Shown in pieces: positions 25,283 through 33,936 of a DNA stretch of 55,842 nt (positions within the stretch are counted from its first letter, which is position 1; each line of letters opens with the position of its first letter). The notes beneath the pieces were generated by a model, which saw only the letters and a list, made by a program, of their open reading frames with translations, did no database searches and was not told the origin of the DNA. The translations under genes and the position numbers were made by a program. The DNA lies in the NCBI GenBank assembly GCA_900552235.1, contig URYZ01000002.1, positions 1 to 55,842 on the forward strand, written 5' to 3'. The stretch comes from an uncultured Mycoplasmatota bacterium (GTDB taxonomy: Bacteria > Bacillota_I > Bacilli_A > RF39 > UBA660).

Positions 25283-26833
25283 CTACCTTTTTAATACCTT
25301 TATATTTTTATCTAATTCTTCTTTTATTTTTATATTAACATCATACCCTATTCCTAGTAAAGAAGGCATAATAACATGTTTTAAATTTTCATCATATCTT
25401 AATAAACAATCTCCTACTTCTTGAAGACATGGAGCATTAAAAACTTCAAGTTTTTCATTCATAAGAAAAGATGCATCGCCTATTTTTTCTAATAAGGGTA
25501 AATTTAACACTTTTATTTCTTTATTATTTTGTAAAAAATCAAATCCTGCGACTTTTAAAGATGAAAAATTAACTTCTTCTAAAACCTCATTCCAAGTCAT
25601 AAATACATGTCCTGCTTTTACAAGTAATGGTAAACTTAAACTCTTTAAACTACAATTATTGTTTAAAAATCTATTTCCTATAACTTCAACAATAGGTAAA
25701 TTTATTTGTTTTATACATCTATTTTTACATATAAAATCATCACCTATTTTAGAAACATTAGGTAAGTTTACTTCTTTTAAATACTTATTTTGTTCTAAAA
25801 ATTTATCTTTAATTTCTATTAAATCATTACTATATAAACCTATTAAATTATTAAGTTTATTAAGTATCATAACTGTTTTATTATTATTTTCGTGAAGTAA
25901 ATTAATTACTTTAAAATCATTATGTTTTGTAACTTCAATCTTTTCTATTTTGGAAAAAGAGTTTGCAAAATTATCAAAAATTCTTATATCATAATTATTA
26001 ATTTCTTTATTTACTAAATCTAGTATAAAATAATCCATAACAATATATTTTTCACTTGCTAAATGTTTTACATTATAAGTATCAATTATTATATTATTAG
26101 GACAATAATAAATATTATTTATTTCATAATTATATTTATAATATTTTCCATCATTTGCTCTTACATAACCTGGAATTTCCAAATAATAAGAACTAACTTT
26201 TTGCTCTATTCCATAATATTTTTCAAAAGCATAAGTTAAACCTTCTTTAATATTATCTAAGTTATTAGAAAAAGTTGCATCAGGATTAACAACTCTATGA
26301 TTATATCGGTTTTTAATAGATAAAGTATTTGTTCCATCTTTTGTAAACTGAATACTTATAACAGAAGTTCCATATAAATCCTGTCTTTTAGGATCTTTAA
26401 AGTCTTCTCTTTTAATATCAAGAACATCTTTTTTAACAGCAAAGAAAACTCTACATGAATTAAGTCTATTGCTTCTAAAAGTACATAAACTTTCTCCTTT
26501 TTTGTAATATTTTTTATATTCTTGTATTTCTTCTTCTGTTAAACATTCTTTTAAAATATAACCTTTTTCATCAAGTAATTCTTCTGGGGTTTTATCTGTT
26601 TTAAATATATTCTTTTTAAAATTTGCTAAACTATATATAAAGTTTTTAAAATCTTCAAGTAAATTTTGCTCCTCTAAATCATCATATAAAGTGTGACTTG
26701 GATAAAAATTTGAAAGTAAAATACTTGACAGTCTTCCTTCTTCTTCAAGAATACTTGAAAAAAAACTTCGGCATAACTTCATCATATTTTCACCATATTT
26801 TTTCTTTATTATTTCTAAATCCTTATTTAACAT
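25283..26833 (-). CDS. Leucine-rich-repeat protein (BspA-like), cytosolic or non-classically exposed
   Basis: About 516 residues. The first ~190 residues are a charged helical/mixed region with no signal peptide or membrane segment. From residue ~340 to ~490 there are six or seven ~23-residue repeats with the BspA-like consensus 'L..V.LP.....IG..F....NL' (for example 'LKEVNLPNVSKIGDDFICKN', 'SLKSLSLPLLVKAGHVFM', 'EIKVLNLPLLEKIGD'). Such repeats form solenoids for protein binding. The ATG at 26833 follows AAGGGTG; a GTG at 26842 overlaps that site. The stop is TAG followed by another TAG. It has its own promoter (26858-26886). The binding partner is unknown. Confidence 0.85.
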   Translation of the reverse strand: MLNKDLEIIKKKYGENMMKLCRSFFSSILEEEGRLSSILLSNFYPSHTLYDDLEEQNLLEDFKNFIYSLANFKKNIFKTDKTPEELLDEKGYILKECLTEEEIQEYKKYYKKGESLCTFRSNRLNSCRVFFAVKKDVLDIKREDFKDPKRQDLYGTSVISIQFTKDGTNTLSIKNRYNHRVVNPDATFSNNLDNIKEGLTYAFEKYYGIEQKVSSYYLEIPGYVRANDGKYYKYNYEINNIYYCPNNIIIDTYNVKHLASEKYIVMDYFILDLVNKEINNYDIRIFDNFANSFSKIEKIEVTKHNDFKVINLLHENNNKTVMILNKLNNLIGLYSNDLIEIKDKFLEQNKYLKEVNLPNVSKIGDDFICKNRCIKQINLPIVEVIGNRFLNNNCSLKSLSLPLLVKAGHVFMTWNEVLEEVNFSSLKVAGFDFLQNNKEIKVLNLPLLEKIGDASFLMNEKLEVFNAPCLQEVGDCLLRYDENLKHVIMPSLLGIGYDVNIKIKEELDKNIKVLKR

Positions 26834-26857
26834 ATCATTCACCCTTTTGTGCTCGAT

Positions 26858-26886
26858 ATTATAGCATATTTTGTATATTTTTTCAA
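26858..26886 (-). promoter_or_regulatory. Promoter of the LRR gene
   Basis: -35 TTGAAA (26881-26886), 17-base spacer, extended TGC before the -10 TATAAT (26858-26863) on the minus strand. Confidence 0.82.
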
Positions 26887-26921
26887 CTTGTTATACATAA
26901 TATTTATAAGGAGGACGTTTT

Positions 26922-27449
26922 ATGTATAAAAAAATTATTTTATCTTCTTTTATTATTTTTATTTTGAGTACTTTATTTCATTCATTATATAACTACTTAC
27001 CATGTTTTTTAACAAGCATTATTGTTCCTGTTAATGAATCTATCTTTGAACATATGAAAATGATTTTCACTTCTTATATGTTTTATTTACTTATAAAAAT
27101 ATTATTTAATAAAAAACATGAAAATAACTTAGTATCTTCTTTCGTTATTACAAGTTTATTTAATATTATTATCTTTTTAATTATTTATATTCCTATATAT
27201 TTATTAATTGGAGAAAAACTTGTTGTTACTTTAATACTTTATTTTATAACAATTCTTATATCTAATTATTTAATGTATAAAATACAGAACAAAAAAATTA
27301 ATAGCAAAATTAATAAATATTCGGTTTATATTATACCTTTAGTATATATAGTATTTACATTACTTACTTATTTTCCTTTAAAAAATATGCTGTTTTTAGA
27401 TCCTACGACTAATACTTATGGCATAATTAAAACTCATTATATAGAATAA
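26922..27449 (+). CDS. DUF6512-like integral membrane protein
   Basis: 175 residues with about five membrane segments. 'FLTSIIVPVNESIFEHMKMI' is the conserved motif of the DUF6512 group, whose function is unknown to me. AAGGAGG stands 7 bases before the ATG. It is divergent from the LRR gene and is a single gene; the terminator downstream is oriented to serve the opposite strand. Confidence 0.8.
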   Translation: MYKKIILSSFIIFILSTLFHSLYNYLPCFLTSIIVPVNESIFEHMKMIFTSYMFYLLIKILFNKKHENNLVSSFVITSLFNIIIFLIIYIPIYLLIGEKLVVTLILYFITILISNYLMYKIQNKKINSKINKYSVYIIPLVYIVFTLLTYFPLKNMLFLDPTTNTYGIIKTHYIE

Positions 27450-27480
27450 CTATAGTAATATTAAAAAACATAAAAAAATA

Positions 27481-27501
27481 CTTTAAATTTTATTTTTAAA
27501 G
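27481..27501 (-). terminator. Terminator of yqeG-yqeH
   Basis: 7-bp stem (27481-27487, 27495-27501) followed by TATTTTTTT on the minus strand, next to the yqeH stop at 27506. Confidence 0.75.
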
Positions 27502-27505
27502 CATT

Positions 27506-28495
27506 TTATATTAAGGATTTTCTTGTATACACATCAATATCTTTATCAATATAGATATTAACCTCACATGGATCTATTACTTTTATAAAGCCTAGACCAT
27601 TTATACATATATCTTCCCTTATACCTACCTTTATTTTCTTTATGTGTTTATCTTTTAATTCAAGATTTTTCTTTGAACTAATTTTTTTAATATCAATATC
27701 ATTAGAAATAAATAAAGTAAAACTATTTTTAAAATCATTTAAATAATCAAGTCTAAATAAAGTATCAACAATTAAAGATTCTTTATGTTTTAACTGATAT
27801 GTTCTTGTTTTTATTTCTTGTTTTGGAATAAGTTTTTTTACCATTTCTTCTTTAACATAATTAAGAACATTACCATTATCTACAAGACCAGGTGTATCTA
27901 CTAAGGTAAATTTATTTAAATTTATTTCTATTTCATTAAGTGTAGTTGATGGCATTGGCGATATTGTAATACTTGGTTCTTTATCAATTGAGTAATTTTT
28001 AATAAGTTTATTTATTAAAGTTGATTTACCTGCATTAGTATTCCCTACAACATATACAAGTGGTTTATTAATTTTAGAATATAATAAATCTAAATTATAG
28101 TTTTTATTAGCACTTATTACAATGATATCTTTAAAAATATTATAATTTTTGAAATAACTAATTAATTTTTCATCCTTTATTTTATATGGTAAAACATCTT
28201 TTTTGTTTAAAATTAATATTACTTCATTATCTCCCACATATTCTTTAATTTTAGTTATATCTTTAGGAATAACAAGTAAGTCTACAATATATAAAACTAA
28301 ACATGATTTATTTTTGATATTATTTAATATTTTTACATATTCTAAATTATCTTTTGTAACAAACTCATACTCACCATAATTCTTCATACGAAAACATCTT
28401 TTACATAAATCATTTGTTAAAACCGTTGTATATCCTTCGATTAAAGGATTATTATCTTGAAGAATTGCACCACATCCAACACATTTTTTAATCAT
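27506..28495 (-). CDS. yqeH: Ribosome-biogenesis GTPase YqeH
   Basis: About 329 residues. It assists 30S assembly. An N-terminal zinc ribbon ('KKCVGCGAIL' ... 'DLCKRCFRM') is followed by a circularly permuted GTPase domain: G4 'NKKD' and G5 come before G1 'GNTNAGKST' and G3 'DTPG'. The C-terminal RNA-binding part is present. The ATG at 28495 follows AGAGGT; it overlaps the yqeG stop by 8 bases. The yqeG-yqeH order is conserved in Firmicutes. Confidence 0.96.
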   Translation of the reverse strand: MIKKCVGCGAILQDNNPLIEGYTTVLTNDLCKRCFRMKNYGEYEFVTKDNLEYVKILNNIKNKSCLVLYIVDLLVIPKDITKIKEYVGDNEVILILNKKDVLPYKIKDEKLISYFKNYNIFKDIIVISANKNYNLDLLYSKINKPLVYVVGNTNAGKSTLINKLIKNYSIDKEPSITISPMPSTTLNEIEINLNKFTLVDTPGLVDNGNVLNYVKEEMVKKLIPKQEIKTRTYQLKHKESLIVDTLFRLDYLNDFKNSFTLFISNDIDIKKISSKKNLELKDKHIKKIKVGIREDICINGLGFIKVIDPCEVNIYIDKDIDVYTRKSLI

Positions 28496-29009
28496 AATAT
28501 TTACCTCTTTCAAAGTTATATTTTTTATATAAACTTTTTATTATTCTTTTTTCTATTTTTCTTTTGAATTTTGTATAATTTCCTTCAACATCACTAATTT
28601 TATCTATTAAACAAGAAGTAAGTCCTAATTTATTAGAACCATATATATCTGTTAAAAATTGATCTCCAATCATACACATTTTATTATATGAAACATTATA
28701 TTTTCTTTTTATTTTGTAAAATCCTAAAAAAAATGGCTTACACGCAAATTTTATATACTCTATATTTAAAGTATTACATATATTTTTAATCTTATTAGAA
28801 TTAGTTGTATTAGATAAAACAACAATTTGAAAAGATTTTTTTAATTCTTTAAATAAATCAATTATTTCTTTATCAAGTATGTTTGTTTCATATGAAATAA
28901 TAGTATTATCTAAATCATATATTAAAAGCTTTATTCCCTTTTCTTTTAATTTTTTATAATCTATACTTAATATATTTTTTTGATAAATATTTGGATAAAA
29001 TAAACTCAT
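28488..29009 (-). CDS. yqeG: YqeG-family HAD phosphatase
   Basis: About 173 residues. A HAD subfamily IIIA fold: nucleophile motif 'IYDLDNTI', motif II 'VLSNTT', and Lys/Asp motifs 'CKPF' and 'MIGDQFLTDIYGSNKLGL'. The family is related to phosphatidylglycerophosphate phosphatase; the substrate in this lineage is not proven. The ATG at 29009 follows AGAAAGGAAC; the frame extends 14 codons upstream without a site. It overlaps yqeH. Confidence 0.93.
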   Translation of the reverse strand: MSLFYPNIYQKNILSIDYKKLKEKGIKLLIYDLDNTIISYETNILDKEIIDLFKELKKSFQIVVLSNTTNSNKIKNICNTLNIEYIKFACKPFFLGFYKIKRKYNVSYNKMCMIGDQFLTDIYGSNKLGLTSCLIDKISDVEGNYTKFKRKIEKRIIKSLYKKYNFERGKYYD

Positions 29010-29041
29010 AATTAAGTTCCTTTCTAATTTAGTACATAATA

Positions 29042-29085
29042 AAAATATCATAAATTACTTAAAAAGTAAATGTTTATGATATTTT
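29042..29085 (-). terminator. Terminator of surface paralogue 2
   Basis: 13-bp perfect arms (29042-29054, 29073-29085), extended by an inner stem, directly after the stop at 29087, with T on the far side of the minus strand. Confidence 0.85.
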
Positions 29086-29086
29086 A

Positions 29087-30535
29087 TCAGTTAAAACAAG
29101 TACAAGGAGCTATAGGTTCAGATGTATAATAGTTATATGATTTTGTTACTATATTATTTTTTTTGTCCTTTAAAAATATATTAAAATTATAACTTGTATT
29201 ACGTTTTAAATCAATTCCAAGACAACACCAATAATTATGTATTACATTAGATGATATTGTAACATCATTCCAAGTACAATTATCTTGATTATTATCATTA
29301 TTTAAAACACAATATTTATCAAGTAAATATGATCCTGGGGTAACTGAAATATTAAAATTATTTTCAAAAATTTCATATCCATCAATTGTAGGTAATACAA
29401 CTTTACCATCAAGTGCAAAAACATATGGGTTGGTACTTGTTCCATCACCATCCATTATTTGAACATTAGGTTTTAAATATAAAGTTGGCCTTACTGCAAA
29501 TTTATCAGTTGTGTGCGCATCGTGAATAAGACCTACATCATATTTTTGAAACAAAACAAACTACGAACTCCCCCATTGATTTAATAGCCATTCTTGATCC
29601 TGAAAATCATATAACCAGTTTGTTGAATTGCATACACTTATTATATCTGTATCATTGTTTACACCATATAGTTTTCTATTTTCACAATTTAAACCTGCAT
29701 AGCCATAATCACTAACATACATTAAAGCTAAATCTCCTGTCCAACTATTTGGATTTGTTGAATAATAATATGTACCACTTCCACTTATTTTTCGTTCATA
29801 TGAATACATATTTGAAACTGTTATTCCAGCACTAGTATACCCACCTAAATAATATTTTGATGAGCCAATCATTTGTTGCGCTACACTTGATATATTATTA
29901 TAATATGTACCATTTAAATACGTATTTAATGTTGATGGACGAGCCCAATTATTTGAACCCTCAAGTATAGCGGCAGTCATAGTAATTTCATAATTATTAC
30001 TTTTATTTAAATATTCTACTTTTAACTTGTTTTTAGCATTTAATAACAAATTATCATATATATTATAGTTATAAGCTGATGATATATCATCCCATGCATA
30101 TGTTCCTATACTTTCATTTCTTATTAATTTTATTCTATTTTCTATTTTTCCTGTTCCATCATCAGTTGGGAATACTCCTATTATTCTCCATGTTTCATTA
30201 TTAAATGTTACATAATTTTTTGGACTTGCTCCACGATATCTATATTCTGTTATATCTTTATCATTTCCTATTTGAAGTGTTGTATCTTTTGAATGTGTTA
30301 TGGTATATAGACCACTATTATCTTTATTACCAGTTTGTTTAATAATTTTATCAACACCATAGCTTTCTTCATCACCTTTTAATAAATTATTTAATTCTTC
30401 TCTTAAATCTAATATATATTGTTTATCATTTGTATATTCACTTCTTAATATTCCAAGTACTAAAAACATACAAAGTGATAAAAGAAGAATTATTGAATAA
30501 ATAACTGTTGTTATTGCCATTCCTTTATTATTCAT
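29087..30535 (-). pseudogene. Surface protein, paralogue 2 (prepilin-like start), interrupted by one in-frame UAG
   Basis: The reading frame runs from the ATG at 30535 (AAAGG 10 bases upstream) to 29561, where a TAG interrupts it, then continues in the same frame to 29087; total about 482 residues. The N-terminus 'NNKGMAITTVIYSIILLLSL' resembles a type IV prepilin (Lys-Gly before a hydrophobic helix). The shared core follows ('NSGLYTITHSKDTTLQIG', 'YRYRGASPKNYVTFNNETW', 'MYVSDYGYAGLNCENRKLY'). The TAG lies after 'EWLLNQWGSS', inside the variable loop ahead of 'VRPTLYLKPNVQI'. Residues after the core ('GKVVLPTIDGYEIFENNF' ... 'CTCFN') are absent from the paralogues. It may be truncated, or read through at low level; TAG serves as an ordinary stop at 25283. 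Confidence 0.8.
30125..30335. repeat. Dispersed ~210-bp coding repeat, copy 2
   Basis: Near-identical at DNA level to 12121-12330 and 38243-38450; it encodes the shared core of the three surface paralogues. Confidence 0.75.
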
Positions 30536-30589
30536 ATTACACACACCTTTATCTTATAAATTTATTATACAATAAAAATATAAAAAAAA

Positions 30590-30614
30590 ATAGATATTAT
30601 TGTAATATATCTAT
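30590..30614 (-). terminator. Terminator of ylbD-ylbE
   Basis: 8-bp stem (30590-30597, 30607-30614) followed by nine T on the minus strand; it covers the ylbE stop codon. The T run also overlaps the -35 area of the downstream surface gene. Confidence 0.85.
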
Positions 30615-30818
30615 AAATTTTGACAACATATTAATACTATTAGCCATTTTATTTATTTTATCTTCTGAAGTTAATTTATATTCTTTTTTCATTTCTTCTT
30701 CAAATTGTTTAAAATAATTTTTATTTCTATTTAAAAACTTATACCAATATGACTTTTCTCTTAAATATTTTATATCATTTGGATTAGACCTTAGTCTATA
30801 TTGAATTTCTACATTCAT
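30597..30818 (-). CDS. ylbE: YlbE-like protein
   Basis: 73 residues, helical and charged, with the YlbE-family pattern 'IQYRLRSNPNDIKYLREKSY' and 'WYKFLNRNK'. The family always lies beside ylbD in Bacillus; its role is unknown but tied to sporulation by linkage. ATG overlaps the ylbD stop. The rest is not distinctive. Confidence 0.85.
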   Translation of the reverse strand: MNVEIQYRLRSNPNDIKYLREKSYWYKFLNRNKNYFKQFEEEMKKEYKLTSEDKINKMANSINMLSKFIDILQ

Positions 30819-31171
30819 TAATCATCAAAATTCTTAAAAATAGGTCTAGGTTCATAAGAAGATTTTTTAGTATCACTTTCTTTTGTTTCACGATTATTAA
30901 TAAAATCTTGAACGTATCCTATTCCTTTTTGTAAAGAAGAAATTCCTTTTTGTACTTCATTCATATCTAATGATTTAAAAACATTAAACATATCTTTAAA
31001 AGAAAATACACCATTTGTTGTTATACCTAAATACTTATTCCATATATCATGAAAAGGCCCATATAAATCATAAAGTTCATAAAACTTTTGCCAAGTCATA
31101 TCACCATTTCTTACAAAATTAACAAGTTTAGGATTTTCTTTTACAAATTTTTTAAAATTATCCAAAGACAT
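30818..31171 (-). CDS. ylbD: YlbD-type spore coat protein
   Basis: About 117 residues. The pattern 'FKKFVKENPKLVNFVRNGDM' and 'TWQKFYELYDLYGPFHDIW' is that of the YlbD 'putative coat protein' family. A helical C-terminus with heptad-like 'VQKGISSLQKGIGYVQDFI' follows. No signal peptide, as expected of a mother-cell coat protein. The ATG at 31171 follows AGGTGATTTTT. That site lies at the edge of a strong hairpin (31179-31207), which could lower its translation. Coupled to ylbE by overlap. Confidence 0.88.
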   Translation of the reverse strand: MSLDNFKKFVKENPKLVNFVRNGDMTWQKFYELYDLYGPFHDIWNKYLGITTNGVFSFKDMFNVFKSLDMNEVQKGISSLQKGIGYVQDFINNRETKESDTKKSSYEPRPIFKNFDD

Positions 31172-31178
31172 AAAAATC

Positions 31179-31207
31179 ACCTACTAAAATATATGCTTTT
31201 AGTAGGT
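31179..31207 (-). terminator. parC terminator that also occludes the ylbD ribosome binding site
   Basis: 11-bp perfect arms (31179-31189, 31197-31207) with a 7-base loop, followed on the minus strand by GATTTTT, between parC and ylbD. The 3' arm includes AGTAGGT, part of the AGGTGAT binding site for ylbD. Confidence 0.7.
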
Positions 31208-31221
31208 AAATGTTACTTATT

Positions 31222-33762
31222 TTATAAATTTAACATGTCATCGACTTTTTTTAGTTCATCATCTATTTCTAATAATGATATTTGCGTTGGTTCTTTTATA
31301 ACAGTTCTTTCTACTTCTTCTTTATCTTCTTCGATTTTTTCTTTAGTAGTTAAATTTTGCATTTCAAATACATCAAGGTATTTTTCTTTAGATATAGTTG
31401 TACCAGTTTTATATCTATCAAGAATAGGTAAATCTGTATTTTTTATTTTTTCTATTCTATCATTAAATCTTAGTCCAAATATTGCTTTAGTATTTGTTAC
31501 AAAGACATTTTTAATATTATATGGATTAGTTTTAACTTCACGGAGGATAAGTAATCCTCTTCTTGCACGAGTTGATTTTTCAAAATCTTCTAATTTAACC
31601 CTTTTAGCAGTTTTATTATCTGTAAAGATTGTTACATATTCTAAAGTTTTATCAAATATATTCATTGAAACAACTTCATCATTTTTAAGTGTCATTGATT
31701 TTACACCACTTGATTTTATACCAGATGATGGAATTTCACTTTCATCAAACCATAAACTAAAACAAGATGATGTTGATATCATTATATCATTAAAATTATT
31801 AAGTTTAGCATCAATTACTTCATCATTATCTTTTAATTTCATACATGAAATTGCTTTAGAATATCTACTAACTTTAAATTCTTTTAATGGTGTTTTTTTA
31901 ATCATTCCAAGTTTACTTGCTATAACAACCTCTTTATTTATATTAAAATCTGTTACCGGAATAATACTTACTATTTTTTCGTTTTCTTCTAGTTTTATAA
32001 TATTACTAATATGTTTACCTAATACTTTCCATTTAATATCAGGTATTTCATGTACTGGTAAATATAAATAATTACCTAAATTAGTAAAGATAAGTACTGT
32101 ATCAATTGTATTAAGTTCATATAATCCTAAAACATAATCATTTTCTTTTAATAAAGGTTCATCATTACTTGAATTATAACTTCTTTTAGAGGTCCTTTTA
32201 ACATAACCATCTTTAGTAATTAAAACAACAACATCTTCTTTTGTAATCATATCTTCTTCATTTATTTTTATTTCTTCAAGATGATCTTCAATTACTGTTT
32301 TTCTAGGAACATCATATTCATCTTTAATAGCCTTTAATTCTTTCTTCATTATATATTTTAAAGCTTCTTCTTCTTTTAATATTTTATTATATGTTTCTAT
32401 TTTTAAATTTAAATCTTTTAATTCATCTTCAAGTAAAGTAATATCAGTATTAGTTAAACGATATAATTGTAAAGTTACAATAGCTTCAGCTTGTTCTATT
32501 GTAAAATCAAACTCTTTAACTAAGTTTTCTTTAGCATCACTCTTATTTTTACTTGCTCTAATTACACGGATAACTTCATCAAGTATACTTATTGCTTTAA
32601 TTAAGCCTTCCACAATATGAAAACGAAGTTTAGCATGGTCTAAATCAAACTTAGTACGATTAGTAAGTACTTCTTTTAAATGAAGTATATAAGCATCAAT
32701 TATATCAATTAATGATAAAAGCTTAGGACATCTATTAACTATAGCTATCATATTATAGTTGTATGATGTTTGAAGTTCAGTATTTTTATATAAATAATTT
32801 AAAATAAGATCTTTATTAGCTTCTTTTTTAATATCTATTACTATTCTTAGACCTTCTTTATCTGATTCATCCCTTACTTCAAGAAGTCCATCTAATTTTT
32901 TATCTATTCTAATTTCATCAATTTTTTTAACAATATTTACTTTTAATACTTCATAAGGTATTTCTGTTACTACTAAAGATATTTTACCTTTACTTTCTTC
33001 TTCATGTATTTTAGAACGTACAACAACTTTTCCACGACCTGTTGTAAAAGCATTAATTATCCCTTGCTTATCAAGACATATTCCTCCCGTTGGAAAATCA
33101 GGCCCTTTTACTATATCTAAAATTGTTTCTACTCTACAATTAGGACTATCAATTCTTTTTATGCAGGCATCAATTATTTCTCCTAAATTATGTGGAGGAA
33201 TATTTGTAGCATAACCTGCACTTATTCCTGTTGTTCCATTTACAAGTAAATTAGGAAATTTAGCAGGAAGAACAGTTGGTTCCATAACTGTATCATCAAA
33301 GTTTGGAGCAAATTTAACTGTATTTTTTTCAATATCTTTTAAAAGTTCACTTGATATTTTAGATAATCTTGCTTCAGTATAACGGTATGCTGCAGGACTA
33401 TCACCATCAATTGAACCATTGTTACCATGCATATCAATCATTGGATTTTTAATTTTCCAATCTTGAGATAGTCTTACCATTGCATCATATATACTTGTAT
33501 CACCATGTGGATGGAAACTACCTATAACATCTCCAACTGTTTTAGCACTTTTACGATAAGGTTTATCATAAGTATTATGACCTATATACATTGCATAAAG
33601 TATTCTTCTTTGAACAGGTTTTAATCCATCTCTTACATCAGGTATAGCACGATCTTGAATAATATACTTACTATACCTTCCAAATCTTTCTCCCATTATC
33701 TCTTCTAAAGAATAATTATATATTTTTTCTAAAATCTGTTCTGTTGTATTATTTTTCTTCAT
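31222..33762 (-). CDS. parC: DNA topoisomerase IV subunit A
   Basis: 846 residues. It cuts and rejoins DNA; the catalytic Tyr is in 'AAYRYTEARLS'. The N-terminal winged helix has 'DRAIPDVRDGLKPVQRRILY' and the quinolone-region 'HPHGDTSIYDAMVRLSQDW'. The C-terminal beta-pinwheel has blades such as 'VSMNIFDKTLEYVTIFTDN' and lacks the 'QRRGGRG' gyrase box, which favours ParC over GyrA. Upstream lies pheT, not parE, so the usual parE-parC pair is separated. It has its own promoter (33795-33822). Confidence 0.94.
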   Translation of the reverse strand: MKKNNTTEQILEKIYNYSLEEIMGERFGRYSKYIIQDRAIPDVRDGLKPVQRRILYAMYIGHNTYDKPYRKSAKTVGDVIGSFHPHGDTSIYDAMVRLSQDWKIKNPMIDMHGNNGSIDGDSPAAYRYTEARLSKISSELLKDIEKNTVKFAPNFDDTVMEPTVLPAKFPNLLVNGTTGISAGYATNIPPHNLGEIIDACIKRIDSPNCRVETILDIVKGPDFPTGGICLDKQGIINAFTTGRGKVVVRSKIHEEESKGKISLVVTEIPYEVLKVNIVKKIDEIRIDKKLDGLLEVRDESDKEGLRIVIDIKKEANKDLILNYLYKNTELQTSYNYNMIAIVNRCPKLLSLIDIIDAYILHLKEVLTNRTKFDLDHAKLRFHIVEGLIKAISILDEVIRVIRASKNKSDAKENLVKEFDFTIEQAEAIVTLQLYRLTNTDITLLEDELKDLNLKIETYNKILKEEEALKYIMKKELKAIKDEYDVPRKTVIEDHLEEIKINEEDMITKEDVVVLITKDGYVKRTSKRSYNSSNDEPLLKENDYVLGLYELNTIDTVLIFTNLGNYLYLPVHEIPDIKWKVLGKHISNIIKLEENEKIVSIIPVTDFNINKEVVIASKLGMIKKTPLKEFKVSRYSKAISCMKLKDNDEVIDAKLNNFNDIMISTSSCFSLWFDESEIPSSGIKSSGVKSMTLKNDEVVSMNIFDKTLEYVTIFTDNKTAKRVKLEDFEKSTRARRGLLILREVKTNPYNIKNVFVTNTKAIFGLRFNDRIEKIKNTDLPILDRYKTGTTISKEKYLDVFEMQNLTTKEKIEEDKEEVERTVIKEPTQISLLEIDDELKKVDDMLNL

Positions 33763-33794
33763 ATCATTACCATCCTTCTTAAGTATCTATATTT

Positions 33795-33822
33795 ATTATA
33801 AACTAAATTTATTTTTTTTCAA
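33795..33822 (-). promoter_or_regulatory. Promoter of parC
   Basis: -35 TTGAAA (33817-33822), 16-base spacer, -10 TATAAT (33795-33800) on the minus strand, 32 bases ahead of the ATG. Confidence 0.7.
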
Positions 33823-33848
33823 AGAGAACATGTCAAATTTTTGTAAAA

Positions 33849-33880
33849 TTAAAAGATGAACATTAAAATTCATCTTTTAA
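33849..33880 (-). terminator. Second hairpin behind pheT
   Basis: 12-bp perfect arms (33849-33860, 33869-33880), 8-base loop, then TTTTAC on the minus strand. With the hairpin at 33916-33936 it gives a double terminator, or it ends a short transcript from the TTGACA-like box at about 33899-33904. Confidence 0.6.
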
Positions 33881-33915
33881 TTCAAAGTATTGAACTCTGT
33901 CAACACTCTGAAAAT

Positions 33916-33936
33916 AAAGGCTATTAAATAACCTTT
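33916..33936 (-). terminator. Terminator of pheS-pheT
   Basis: 10-bp stem (one G-T pair) at the pheT stop codon, followed by ATTTTC on the minus strand. Confidence 0.65.

Noticed and set aside
29087..30535. UAG recoding as an explanation for the interrupted surface gene
   Set aside because: The LRR gene ends in TAG TAG and no other gene has an internal TAG, so general recoding is unsupported.
31222..33762. GyrA instead of ParC
   Set aside because: The C-terminal domain lacks the QRRGGRG gyrase box and the quinolone-region and tail fit ParC better.
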